A stretch of 7,590 nt of DNA from Thermodesulfovibrionales bacterium. GTDB lineage: Bacteria > Nitrospirota > Thermodesulfovibrionia > Thermodesulfovibrionales > SM23-35. Each line of letters starts with the position of its first letter. The stretch's first letter is position 1. Below the pieces are notes generated by a model. That model was not told where the DNA came from and did not search any database. It worked only from the letters and a program-made list of their open reading frames with translations. A program made the translations under genes and the position numbers. Where the stretch lies: positions 1 to 7,590 of the forward strand of contig JAGVMY010000031.1 of NCBI GenBank assembly GCA_020053565.1, written 5' to 3'. Shown piece by piece: positions 1 through 6,336 of this stretch.

Positions 1-176
1 AGAGAGACATAAATAAGATGAAAGGAAAGGAGGCAGTGGCTGCCTGATGCAGCATAGGGGCCGCTGTAGAATTTCAACTAAAAATGGGATTGACTCCAAA
101 GATTTCCATTCGTAATAGTGTGTCTCTCCGGGAATTATGTTACCTACTAATAAAACGGGAAGTGTTTATATGGTTC
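1..176. other. Left-edge non-coding stretch with small inverted repeats
   Basis: I see no supported coding frame here. Two symmetries are visible. A hairpin has AGGCAG at 31-36 and CTGCCT at 40-45 around a 3-base loop. An 8-bp inverted pair has GAGAGACA at 2-9 and TGTCTCTC at 121-128, about 110 bp apart. No T-run follows the hairpin, so it does not look like an intrinsic terminator. The long pair could be the ends of a very small transposable element, but the inner sequences match only loosely and the left copy touches the window edge. Function unknown. Confidence 0.35.
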
Positions 177-464
177 TTATTTTGACTTTTCATTTATGCT
201 AAGAAAATAGACCTGACCCCGGTCGCCTTTTATCTTGTTCTTGGCAGCATCAAATATGTCTTTAAACGTAGCATTATATGGATTCCTGAGGAAAGCGTTA
301 TATTCGCTGATAATGGTATTCAAGAAATTCTCTATAGATTAATCAATGGATAGAATTGAAAAAAGTCTTTCAATTTCACCGGAACGCAGGGCATGACTCT
401 GACCGTGTAAAAATATCTGCTTAGCATGAATCAGTCGTTTAATGAGATTTCTTGAGAAAAACAT
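177..464 (-). pseudogene. Decayed small gene, interrupted by one in-frame stop; HEPN-like hypothetical, uncertain
   Basis: Reading leftward from an ATG at 462-464 gives 41 codons containing AKQIFLHGQSHALRSGEIER. They end in a TAA at 339-341. The same frame continues for 53 more protein-like codons, including EYNAFLRNPYNATFKDIFDA, to a TAA at 177-179. The joined product would be about 94 residues. The amphipathic helical pattern (LHG..HA..., then SID-stop-SIE where I would expect an Asp-Asn) recalls uncharacterised HEPN-like conserved proteins, but I recognise this only loosely. The last 16 or so codons begin with GDRGQVYF, which is the translation of a GGGGTCAGGTCT motif and probably not original to the gene. 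No convincing ribosome site precedes the ATG. It may be a dead fragment, or a short peptide of 41 residues may still be made. Confidence 0.45.
209..220 (-). repeat. GGGGTCAGGTCT-type motif, possible mobile-element remnant
   Basis: The plus strand reads AGACCTGACCCC, followed directly by GGTC, so the minus strand reads GACCGGGGTCAGGTCT. I recall GGGGTCAGGTCT-like words recurring beside transposase remnants and hypothetical gene ends in many environmental genomes, giving a tell-tale GDRGQV peptide when translated. Here that peptide ends the broken frame at 177-464. Only one copy is visible in the window, so calling it a repeat rests on memory and not on this sequence. Confidence 0.3.
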
Positions 465-473
465 GCTCACTTA

Positions 474-902
474 ATTAATACCATTTAAAGTCCCCGTCAA
501 CAAATTAGCAGCTATAGTCTATAACATTTTGTCTTTTTTTGAAAACAGTTGTTATGCAACAAGCGACTTGCTCATCGTTATTCCCTTTATAGTTTCAATG
601 AACTACGATAACTCTTGTTGAATTAGGATCTGTGTAGCGTTTGATAGGTCCAGGTCTTTTTCTTATAATTGACGATAGTTTGCGTTTCTGCTTTGTAATC
701 TTTACCGTTTACACTCAACAGAATGATTAGGATACTTGAGGTGTTTGTTCCTGTGAGAAATCAGTGAGGGCAGGGAGTTAACCCAAATACCACTTTCTAT
801 GTGAAATCTTTATTTATCATATAAATCCTAAAAAAGATGCTGACTACAGGACAGGTTATAATTAGTGTAATGATGGATGAGCTTCTTGGAGTGTGGGAGA
901 GC
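474..902. other. Non-coding stretch before the etf promoter
   Basis: This region has no intact gene that I can support. It contains only short open runs on either strand, such as a minus-strand frame of about 37 codons ending at 595 with a peptide-like GPIKRYTDPNSTRVIVVH end, and a 23-codon plus-strand frame at 837-908. Neither has a ribosome site or a recognised motif. Stops are dense in all frames and base composition is AT-rich. It may be decayed accessory DNA continuous with the broken gene to its left. I see no tRNA, rRNA or repeat array. Confidence 0.5.
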
Positions 903-947
903 AGATAGTATTCTTTACATCAATTAAATTAAAATCGTATACTATCT
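903..947. repeat. Perfect 9-bp inverted repeat bracketing the etfB promoter (possible operator)
   Basis: AGATAGTAT at 903-911 is the exact reverse complement of ATACTATCT at 939-947. The left arm ends just before the -35 hexamer and the right arm overlaps the -10 hexamer, with 27 bp between the arms. A dimeric regulator bound to both arms would cover the RNA polymerase site. The match could be chance in AT-rich DNA, but its placement on both sides of a good promoter makes an operator plausible. Confidence 0.45.
914..943 (+). promoter_or_regulatory. Sigma70-type promoter for the etfB-etfA-fabD operon
   Basis: TTTACA at 914-919 (5 of 6 to TTGACA) and TATACT at 938-943 (5 of 6 to TATAAT) are separated by 18 bp. 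Transcription would start near 950, giving a leader of about 64 bases before the etfB start. It is the best promoter match upstream of the operon. Confidence 0.6.
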
Positions 948-997
948 TCCAATATTAATCTTAAAACAATCATTTAAATCCATATTTCTCTCATTCC

Positions 998-1004
998 AGG
1001 AGGT
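998..1004 (+). promoter_or_regulatory. Ribosome binding site deciding the TTG start of etfB
   Basis: AGGAGGT lies 9 bases before the TTG at 1014. No ATG or GTG in frame is better placed. The conserved Etf-beta N-terminus (MNIVVCIKQVPDT) begins exactly at this TTG, so the unusual start codon is well supported. Confidence 0.85.
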
Positions 1005-1013
1005 TTAGGTAAT

Positions 1014-1799
1014 TTGAACATAGTTGTATGTATAAAACAGGTTCCTGACACTGCTGAGGTGAAGATTAATCCTGAGACCAATACACTGATCAGGGAAGGT
1101 GTACCGAGCATTATAAACCCTTTTGACATGCATGCAATAGAGGCAGGACTCCAGATAAGAGAAAAAATTGGCGGTAAAGTTACTGTAATCACGATGGGTC
1201 CTCCACAGGCAGAGACTGCCTTGCGCGATGCCTTGTCTATGGGTGCTGATGATGCAGTGCTTCTTACTGACAGGGCTTTTGCAGGCTCTGACACGTGGGC
1301 AACATCATACACGCTATCAAAAGCTGTGAAGAAAATAGGTGCAGACATCATAATCTGTGGTAAACAGGCAATAGACGGAGACACTGCTCAGGTCGGCCCT
1401 GAAATGGCAGAGTTCCTGAACATCCCTCATGTTGCCTATGTAAAAAAGGTAGAGGACATTAAAGCAGATTTTCTGAGAGTACAGAGGATGATGGACAGCG
1501 GGTATGATATTATTGAATCAACATTTCCGGTGCTGTTGACTGTTGTAAAGGAGATAAACGAACCAAGGTTACCATCATTAAAAAGTAAGATGGCTGCTAA
1601 GAAGGCAGTGATAAAAAAGTGGACATCATCAGATATCGGAGCAGATGAAGATAAAATAGGGTTAAAAGGTTCACCAACACAGGTAAAGAATATCTTTGCA
1701 CCTCAAGCCAAAACTGACAGGAAGATGCTCAATGGCACACCAGAAGAACAGGTTGAAGCTCTTATTCAGGAACTGAGGAGACTTAAATGTCTGTCATAA
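1014..1799 (+). CDS. etfB: Electron transfer flavoprotein, beta subunit (bifurcating-type loop)
   Basis: This 261-residue protein is the small subunit of a soluble cytoplasmic heterodimer that passes electrons between flavoprotein dehydrogenases and other carriers. It shows the family N-terminus (KQVPDT, residues 8-13), the GADDAVLLTD strand (77-86), and the C-terminal signature region including RLPSLKSKMAAKK (185-197). The loop GKQAIDGDTAQVGP (116-129) has Gly-Asp-Thr-Ala-Gln-Val-Gly-Pro, where respiratory AMP-binding Etfs such as the human protein have a different run. From family knowledge, the form seen here goes with NADH-using, electron-bifurcating Etfs whose beta subunit carries a second flavin. 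Length is normal. The start is a TTG behind a strong ribosome site. Its end overlaps etfA by 13 bp, implying translational coupling. Identity is secure; bifurcation is an inference. Confidence 0.95.
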   Translation: MNIVVCIKQVPDTAEVKINPETNTLIREGVPSIINPFDMHAIEAGLQIREKIGGKVTVITMGPPQAETALRDALSMGADDAVLLTDRAFAGSDTWATSYTLSKAVKKIGADIIICGKQAIDGDTAQVGPEMAEFLNIPHVAYVKKVEDIKADFLRVQRMMDSGYDIIESTFPVLLTVVKEINEPRLPSLKSKMAAKKAVIKKWTSSDIGADEDKIGLKGSPTQVKNIFAPQAKTDRKMLNGTPEEQVEALIQELRRLKCLS

Positions 1800-2995
1800 T
1801 CAATAGAGATCAGTGTACAGGCTGTGAAGAATGTCTGACATCATGTCCATTTGATGCGATTGAAATAAGAGAAGGCAAGGCATTTATCAATGAAAACTGC
1901 CAGATCTGTATGGCATGCTTAAGTGCATGTCCTGAAGATGCGATTATCGAGACAGAGAAAGAAGAAACTGCAAAGATAGATGCTCAAGAGTATAAAGGAG
2001 TATGGGTATTTGCAGAGCAGAGGGAGGGTAACATTGCATCCGTTGCATTTGAACTCCTGGGTGTAGGCAGGAAGCTTGCTCATGACCTCAATACAGAGCT
2101 TTCAGCAGTACTTTTTGGTGCACCTGAATCTGGAGCGCAAGAACTGATTCGATGGGGTGCTGATAAGGTATACCTCTCGAACAACCCTATCTTTGAAACC
2201 TTCAATGACGAGCCATACTCTGAACTGCTCTCTTCGCTCATTAAGGAATACCATCCAGAGATAGTTCTCGCAGGTGCTACAGCCATAGGTCGATCATTCA
2301 TACCGAGGGTTGCAGCAAAACTGGTCACAGGACTGACTGCTGATTGTACGTCGCTCGAAATCGATAAAGAGACCCGAAACCTTCTTCAGATACGGCCTGC
2401 ATTCGGTGGCAATATTATGGCTACTATCCTCTGTCCGAATAATAGACCGCAAATGGCAACGGTAAGACCAAGGGTGATGAAGCGTGGACAATATAACGAA
2501 AATAGAGAAGGTGAGATTATACCAGTAAAGGCAGCTGGCATATCTTCACGAACAATGGTTTTAGAAACAGTAAAGGAAATCTCGGATATATTTGTCAATT
2601 TACAGGAAGCAGATATTATTATATCAGGTGGCAGAGGTCTTGGAAATCCTCAGGGTTTCAAGCTTCTTGAGGAATTGGCAGGACTTATCGGTGGTGCTGT
2701 TGGCTCCTCAAGGGCTGCTGTTGATGAAGGGTGGATTTCGTATAGCCATCAGGTTGGTCAGACGGGTAAAACTGTATGCCCCAAAATATATTTTGCATGC
2801 GGAATTTCTGGTGCTGTGCAGCATCTTGTGGGAATGCAGTCATCAGATATTATCATCGCCATTAACAAAAACCCTGAAGCGCCAATATTTAATGTCGCTA
2901 CGTTTGGAATAGTCGGGGACCTTTACGAGATAATACCATTGCTTATAAAGAAGATTAAGGAGATGAGGGAAATCGGTAAAACGGCAAATGGGTGA
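1787..2995 (+). CDS. etfA: Electron transfer flavoprotein, alpha subunit with N-terminal two-cluster ferredoxin domain
   Basis: This is the large Etf subunit, 402 residues against roughly 310-340 for plain EtfA; the excess is an N-terminal ferredoxin module. Residues 10-21 (CTGCEECLTSCP) and 38-49 (CQICMACLSACP) are two complete CxxCxxCxxxCP motifs, so two [4Fe-4S] clusters are expected. Residues 70-230 form the alpha/beta domain. Residues 250-390 are the FAD domain, with GGRGLG (281-286), SRAAVDEGW (308-316), QVGQTGK (322-328), GISGAVQH (339-346) and AINKNPEAPIF (358-368). GAGGAG lies upstream in spirit as GAGGAG at 1775-1780, 6 bases before the ATG, inside etfB. Ferredoxin-fused EtfA proteins occur in anaerobes, for example in caffeyl-CoA reductase complexes of acetogens, where the clusters can relay electrons to or from ferredoxin. 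No partner dehydrogenase is encoded in this window. Confidence 0.95.
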   Translation: MSVIINRDQCTGCEECLTSCPFDAIEIREGKAFINENCQICMACLSACPEDAIIETEKEETAKIDAQEYKGVWVFAEQREGNIASVAFELLGVGRKLAHDLNTELSAVLFGAPESGAQELIRWGADKVYLSNNPIFETFNDEPYSELLSSLIKEYHPEIVLAGATAIGRSFIPRVAAKLVTGLTADCTSLEIDKETRNLLQIRPAFGGNIMATILCPNNRPQMATVRPRVMKRGQYNENREGEIIPVKAAGISSRTMVLETVKEISDIFVNLQEADIIISGGRGLGNPQGFKLLEELAGLIGGAVGSSRAAVDEGWISYSHQVGQTGKTVCPKIYFACGISGAVQHLVGMQSSDIIIAINKNPEAPIFNVATFGIVGDLYEIIPLLIKKIKEMREIGKTANG

Positions 2996-3007
2996 ATCGA
3001 GGAATCG

Positions 3008-3955
3008 GTGAAAATAGAAAAATCTAATATAGCATTTGTTTTTCCTGGGCAGGGTTCTCAGTATGTGGGAATGGGAAAGGAAATATATAAACATTTTGAC
3101 GAGGCGAGGAAGACATTTGATGAGGCCTCAGACGCCCTTGGCTATAATGTTTCTCATTTGTCTTTTAATGGCCCTGATGAAGAATTGAATAAAACTGTCA
3201 GGACACAACCATGTATCCTGACAGTGAGCATTGCTATCTATAGGGTGTTGTCGTCAAAGGGTATAAACCCATCAGTTGTAGCAGGGCATAGCCTCGGTGA
3301 ATATTCAGCCCTTGTTGTAGCAGATGTCTTGTCATTTAAAGATGCGGTGAAACTCACTGAGAAACGCGGGCAGTTTATGCAGGAGGCTGTTCATGAAGGG
3401 AAAGGTCTTATGGCTGCTATACTCGGATTAGAAAGAAATAAAGTTGACGAGATATGCCTTTCGTTAGAGTCAGGTTATGCGTCACCTGCTAACTACAATT
3501 GCCCGGGTCAAATTGTGATTTCAGGTGAAAAAGAAGCTGTTGAAGAGGCTATGAAACGTGCGAAGGAAGCAGGGGCTAAAAGGGCAATGCCAATTGCGGT
3601 CAGTGTTCCATCTCATTGCACGTTGATGGCTGATGCCTCCCGAAGACTTGCAGAATTACTCGATAAGATAAAATTTCAAAATCCCAAGGTTCCCATTGTA
3701 AATAATGCAGACGCCATGTTTCTTAATGACGTCGAGAGTATAAAGAAATCCCTTGTCCACCAGCTTAGCAGTCCCCTTTTATGGGAAGATTCTATAAGGA
3801 ATATAGCAGATTCAGGTATTGACATCTTTATAGAGGTAGGGCCTGGGAAGGTTCTATCAGGATTAATAAAAAGGATAGAACCAGGCGTAAAAGTTCTTAA
3901 TGTGGAAGACATGAAGAGTTTAGAGGAGACCGTATCTTTTTTATGCAACACCTGA
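3008..3955 (+). CDS. fabD: Malonyl-CoA:acyl-carrier-protein transacylase
   Basis: The enzyme moves malonyl from CoA to acyl carrier protein in the cytoplasm, supplying the extender unit for type II fatty-acid synthesis. The 315 residues match the usual length of about 310. Visible are GQGSQ (14-18), the nucleophile elbow GHSLGE with catalytic Ser95 (93-98), Arg120 in KRGQFMQ, which holds the malonyl carboxylate, NCPGQIVISG (164-173), and the catalytic His203 in VPSHC. The C-terminus has the usual VGPGKVLSGL. The start is GTG at 3008, with GAGGA at 2999-3003 only 4 bases away, and it lies 12 bp after the etfA stop, so it is probably cotranscribed. Unusually, none of the common neighbours (fabH, fabG, acpP, fabF, plsX) is present; the next gene is convergent. 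Function is secure, while the reason for its pairing with Etf is unknown. Confidence 0.95.
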   Translation: MKIEKSNIAFVFPGQGSQYVGMGKEIYKHFDEARKTFDEASDALGYNVSHLSFNGPDEELNKTVRTQPCILTVSIAIYRVLSSKGINPSVVAGHSLGEYSALVVADVLSFKDAVKLTEKRGQFMQEAVHEGKGLMAAILGLERNKVDEICLSLESGYASPANYNCPGQIVISGEKEAVEEAMKRAKEAGAKRAMPIAVSVPSHCTLMADASRRLAELLDKIKFQNPKVPIVNNADAMFLNDVESIKKSLVHQLSSPLLWEDSIRNIADSGIDIFIEVGPGKVLSGLIKRIEPGVKVLNVEDMKSLEETVSFLCNT

Positions 3956-3965
3956 TTATCAATTT

Positions 3966-4898
3966 TTAAGCTATCTCAATCCTGTTACGACCTTTCTCCG
4001 TTGCTTCATATAAGGCATTATCTGCTGCCCGGGTAAATTTTTCGCTATTATCTATAAAAGGATCAGGCGCACTTGCGATTCCAATACTGACAGTTATCCG
4101 TTCATCAGAAGCTATATCTGAAAATTTATGTTCTGAAATTATTTTAAGTATCCGTGACGCAGGGTTTAAAGCGTGTTCTTTTTTAGTTTCCGGGAGTAAA
4201 ACAATGAATTCTTCACCACCCCATCGTGCCACCGTATCGATCTCTTTTCTTAAATTATCTGAAATTATCTGGGCTATTTCTTTAAGCACAGAATCACCTG
4301 TTTGATGACCATATGTATCATTGATTCTTTTAAAATAATCCACGTCTATTATCAGGCAGGTAAGAGGGATATTGTATCTTATTACTCTTGCGAACTCTTT
4401 TTTCATGATGGTCTCAAAATGCCTTCTATTATAAATCTCTGTCAGCGGGTCTGTAATTGACAGTAATTCAACTTTTACTAATAGTTCTTCCAACTGGCGA
4501 TTCTTTTCCTTTAACTCATCCTGCAGTGCTTTTGTCCTTAAACATGCATAAATCCGTGCATTGAGTTCGAGCTCATTGTAAGGTTTTGGAAGACAGTCAT
4601 CAGCTCCTGCTTCTAAACCAGCAACTTTATCTGGTATGGAATCTTTTGATGTAAGCATCACAATTGGTATTCCTTTTGTATGAGAATCGAGTTTTAGCCA
4701 GCGGCATACTTCGTTTCCACTCATATCCGGAAGAACAAGATCAAGTAATATGACATCGAAAGGCTGGGATTTTGCCTCTTTAATTGCAGCCTTAGCATTT
4801 TCAACCAATATAACCTCGTAACCTTCTTTTTCTAAAAATTCCAGAGCACGTTCTGCCTGGGTTTTGTGATCCTCTACGAGAAGTATTTTTGCCTTCAT
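3966..4898 (-). CDS. Response regulator with GGDEF output: diguanylate cyclase of PleD-like layout
   Basis: This 310-residue cytoplasmic signalling protein makes cyclic di-GMP from two GTP when its receiver is phosphorylated. The receiver (about 1-120) has the acidic pair Glu9-Asp10, phospho-acceptor Asp53 in LLDLVLPDMSG, Thr83 and Lys105 in LPKP. Residues 122-146 form a charged helical linker, likely coiled coil. The GGDEF domain (147-310) has DPLTEIYNRRHF (150-161), Asp185 and Asp187 in IIDVDYFKRIND for metal binding, and an intact GGEEF active site (227-231). The product-inhibition I-site, expected as RxxD five residues before GGEEF, reads KEID (218-221), so its Arg is replaced by Lys. The ATG has GGAG 10 bases upstream and lies 27 bp after the broken DUF2207 gene, with which it may share a transcript. 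No sensor kinase is nearby. It converges on fabD with a 10-bp gap. Confidence 0.94.
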   Translation of the reverse strand: MKAKILLVEDHKTQAERALEFLEKEGYEVILVENAKAAIKEAKSQPFDVILLDLVLPDMSGNEVCRWLKLDSHTKGIPIVMLTSKDSIPDKVAGLEAGADDCLPKPYNELELNARIYACLRTKALQDELKEKNRQLEELLVKVELLSITDPLTEIYNRRHFETIMKKEFARVIRYNIPLTCLIIDVDYFKRINDTYGHQTGDSVLKEIAQIISDNLRKEIDTVARWGGEEFIVLLPETKKEHALNPASRILKIISEHKFSDIASDERITVSIGIASAPDPFIDNSEKFTRAADNALYEATEKGRNRIEIA

Positions 4899-4925
4899 AT
4901 TATGAACACTCCATAAAAAATGTTG

Positions 4926-5443
4926 TTACCAGCTCCTACCGCCACCGCCTCCAACACTACCACCGGAAGAGCCACTTCCACCAAAACTACTCCCTCCACC
5001 AATTCCACTTCCCCTTGGTGATGAAAACATTGCAGAGGAAAGACTTGAGGTTACCGAACTTAAAGAATGAGAGAAACTATACGGGCTGAAAGTTCTGAAT
5101 CTTCCAGGTGATACATACCATTGAGGTGGTTCCTGGTAAATCCCCTCAAATGCCTTTGGCGGTGGAACTCAACATGTATGGCTTCTTTAACAGTAAAAGA
5201 TGAATCTTCATTGATTGTTATATCAGAATGGAATTTGTTAATGGTAAAGTCCTGAGAGCCGGTAAAAACCTGTCTTTTCTGGAGTATATCATCAATTTTT
5301 TGATATCCACCTTCAGAGAGTAGTTGTTCCTTAATGTCCTTCTCGGCTGGAAAAACTGGTAAGGCACAGAAAGTGAGCAGGAAAAATGTGATAATAGTTG
5401 TTCTGAAAGTTGCCCAAAGGTTTTTGAAAAAGATTTCTGACAT
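4926..5443 (-). pseudogene. DUF2207 (YciQ-like) membrane protein gene with its middle deleted and frame shifted
   Basis: Two pieces of one DUF2207 gene lie head to tail in different frames. The 5' piece starts at the ATG 5441-5443, with AGGA a few bases upstream. It encodes a signal peptide (hydrophobic 15-32, likely cleavage near Ala33) and the start of the periplasmic domain (DFTINKFHSDITINEDSSFTV), trustworthy to about His98. Read on, this frame ends at 5060 after out-of-frame residues. The 3' piece is open from 5168 to a TAA at 4926-4928, 80 codons. It has the family tail: KAFEGIYQEPPQWY, a Ser-rich stretch, then Gly/Ser repeats ending GGGGGRSW. Full members run to roughly 600 residues, so about 400 codons are missing, including the main membrane helices and most of the periplasmic domain. 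DUF2207 genes commonly neighbour lemA, as here. At most a secreted 127-residue product could be made. An assembly error is possible. Confidence 0.85.
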
Positions 5444-5472
5444 CTATTTTCCTGGAATTATTTAAAGCATTT

Positions 5473-6039
5473 CTATGAAAAACTCACCTTTACAGGCTTT
5501 CTTTCGACCTCTGGTGCCTCCAGTTCAAAGAATTCTTCTTTTTCAAACCTGAAAGTAGATGCAACTACATTTGATGGAATTGATTCTATCATGATGTTAT
5601 AGTCACGGACAACAGCGTTGTAATATCTTCTTGCATATTCTATATTGTCTTCCAGTTCCTTTAACTGAGACTGGAGTTGAAGAAAGTTCGTATTGGCCTT
5701 CAGCTCAGGATATGCCTCTGCAACAGCAAAAAGACTCTTTAATGTATCTGTCAACATATTCTCAGCCTTCGCTTTCTCAGCAGGAGATGATGCATGTATT
5801 GCCTTTGACCTTGCCTCAGTGACCTTTTCAAAAACATGCTTTTCATGTGCAGCATATCCTTTAACAGTCTCAACAAGATTTGGTACCAGATCATATCTCT
5901 TTTTCAGTTGTACATCAATATCCGACCATGAAGACTTGACCGTATTTCTTAATCGAATAAGTTTATTATAAATTGCAATGACTGCAAAGATAAAAACCAA
6001 AAAGATTCCAATGATAACAAGTATCGCCAGTGATACCAT
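5473..6039 (-). CDS. lemA: LemA family membrane-anchored protein
   Basis: The protein has 188 residues with one N-terminal membrane helix (about 4-24) followed by a helical-bundle domain. Family signatures are clear: the W38SDIDVQLKKRYDLVPNLVETVKG stretch (38-61, key residues Trp38, Asp50, Pro53, Asn54), YPELKANTNFLQLQSQL (110-126) and ARRYYNAVVRDYN (136-148), with a short tail ending VKVSFS. Length is typical. The biochemical role of LemA proteins is not established. They are often encoded beside DUF2207 or TPM-domain membrane proteins, and that arrangement is kept here, though the downstream partner is broken. The ATG at 6037-6039 has AGGAGG only 4 bases away (6044-6049), short but strong. 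It is probably the first gene of a minus-strand group that continues through DUF2207 to the diguanylate cyclase. Confidence 0.95.
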   Translation of the reverse strand: MVSLAILVIIGIFLVFIFAVIAIYNKLIRLRNTVKSSWSDIDVQLKKRYDLVPNLVETVKGYAAHEKHVFEKVTEARSKAIHASSPAEKAKAENMLTDTLKSLFAVAEAYPELKANTNFLQLQSQLKELEDNIEYARRYYNAVVRDYNIMIESIPSNVVASTFRFEKEEFFELEAPEVERKPVKVSFS

Positions 6040-6049
6040 GGTTGCCTCC

Positions 6050-6322
6050 TCTTATGTGGTTACTTTGTATTGTATCGAACCATTAAATCTTAGCAAATTC
6101 TTCAAAAATATTCATCTTAATAGTTTTTGGCAATATGCCCTATTGAAAGACAAATTACCTGATAAAATTCTCAGCATGTCTATAAATTCTTAATATATTC
6201 AATAAGTTATACTCTGGCATCTATGTTGCTTGCTCTATATTCTAAAAACTTCAGAAAGAAGTGATAATATAATCATAGAGAGCTATATACAATTTCACTC
6301 TATTTTCTTATAATGAGTAAAA
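6050..6322. other. Divergent spacer between lemA and the YtkA/FixH-like gene
   Basis: This AT-rich spacer must hold promoters in both directions. A possible lemA promoter on the minus strand is TACAAT (revcomp of 6069-6074) with only a poor TTTGCT at -35 (6092-6097). On the plus side a TATAAT at 6268-6273 is the best candidate. I see no coding frame with a ribosome site, no terminator hairpin with a T-run and no riboswitch-like structure. Confidence 0.45.
6268..6273 (+). promoter_or_regulatory. Candidate -10 box for the YtkA/FixH-like gene
   Basis: A perfect TATAAT lies about 64 bases before the ATG at 6337, giving a plausible leader of about 57 bases. The -35 position (6245-6250, AAAACT with 17-bp spacing) is poor, so the promoter may be weak or need an activator, as metal-responsive promoters often do. 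A second TATAAT at 6309-6314 is too close to the ribosome site to be useful. Confidence 0.35.
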
Positions 6323-6329
6323 AGGAGGG
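6323..6329 (+). promoter_or_regulatory. Ribosome binding site fixing the start at 6337
   Basis: AGGAGGG sits 7 bases before the ATG at 6337. An upstream in-frame ATG at 6313 would place this site inside the coding region and has no ribosome site of its own. The signal peptide also begins properly (MKKL) at 6337. Confidence 0.85.
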
Positions 6330-6336
6330 TAAGATT

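Noticed and set aside
31..45. AGGCAG/CTGCCT hairpin as a transcription terminator
   Set aside because: No T-run follows on either strand and the stem is only 6 bp.
595..711. Minus-strand short frame with a GPIKRYTDPNSTRVIVVH end
   Set aside because: Only about 37 codons, no start with a ribosome site and no recognised family. It continues protein-like past its TGA for about 30 codons, so it may be another decayed scrap, but support is too thin to call.
837..908. Plus-strand 23-codon frame just before the etf promoter
   Set aside because: No ribosome site precedes the ATG and it ends inside the inverted-repeat arm; likely chance.
974..1384. Long open frame antisense to etfB
   Set aside because: Its product has no recognisable motif, it lies opposite a strongly supported gene, and it has no ribosome site or neighbour relationship.
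4889..5089. Plus-strand frame across the Gly/Ser-coding region
   Set aside because: It is the antisense reading of the low-complexity Gly/Ser tail of DUF2207, which gives His/Tyr-rich artefact protein.
5631..6193. Several plus-strand frames over lemA and its upstream spacer
   Set aside because: All are antisense to or beside a clear LemA gene, with no ribosome sites or family motifs.
6313..6336. Upstream ATG giving an 8-residue longer YtkA/FixH-like protein
   Set aside because: The strong AGGAGGG lies after this ATG and exactly fits the ATG at 6337; the extension would also put charged residues ahead of a normal signal peptide.
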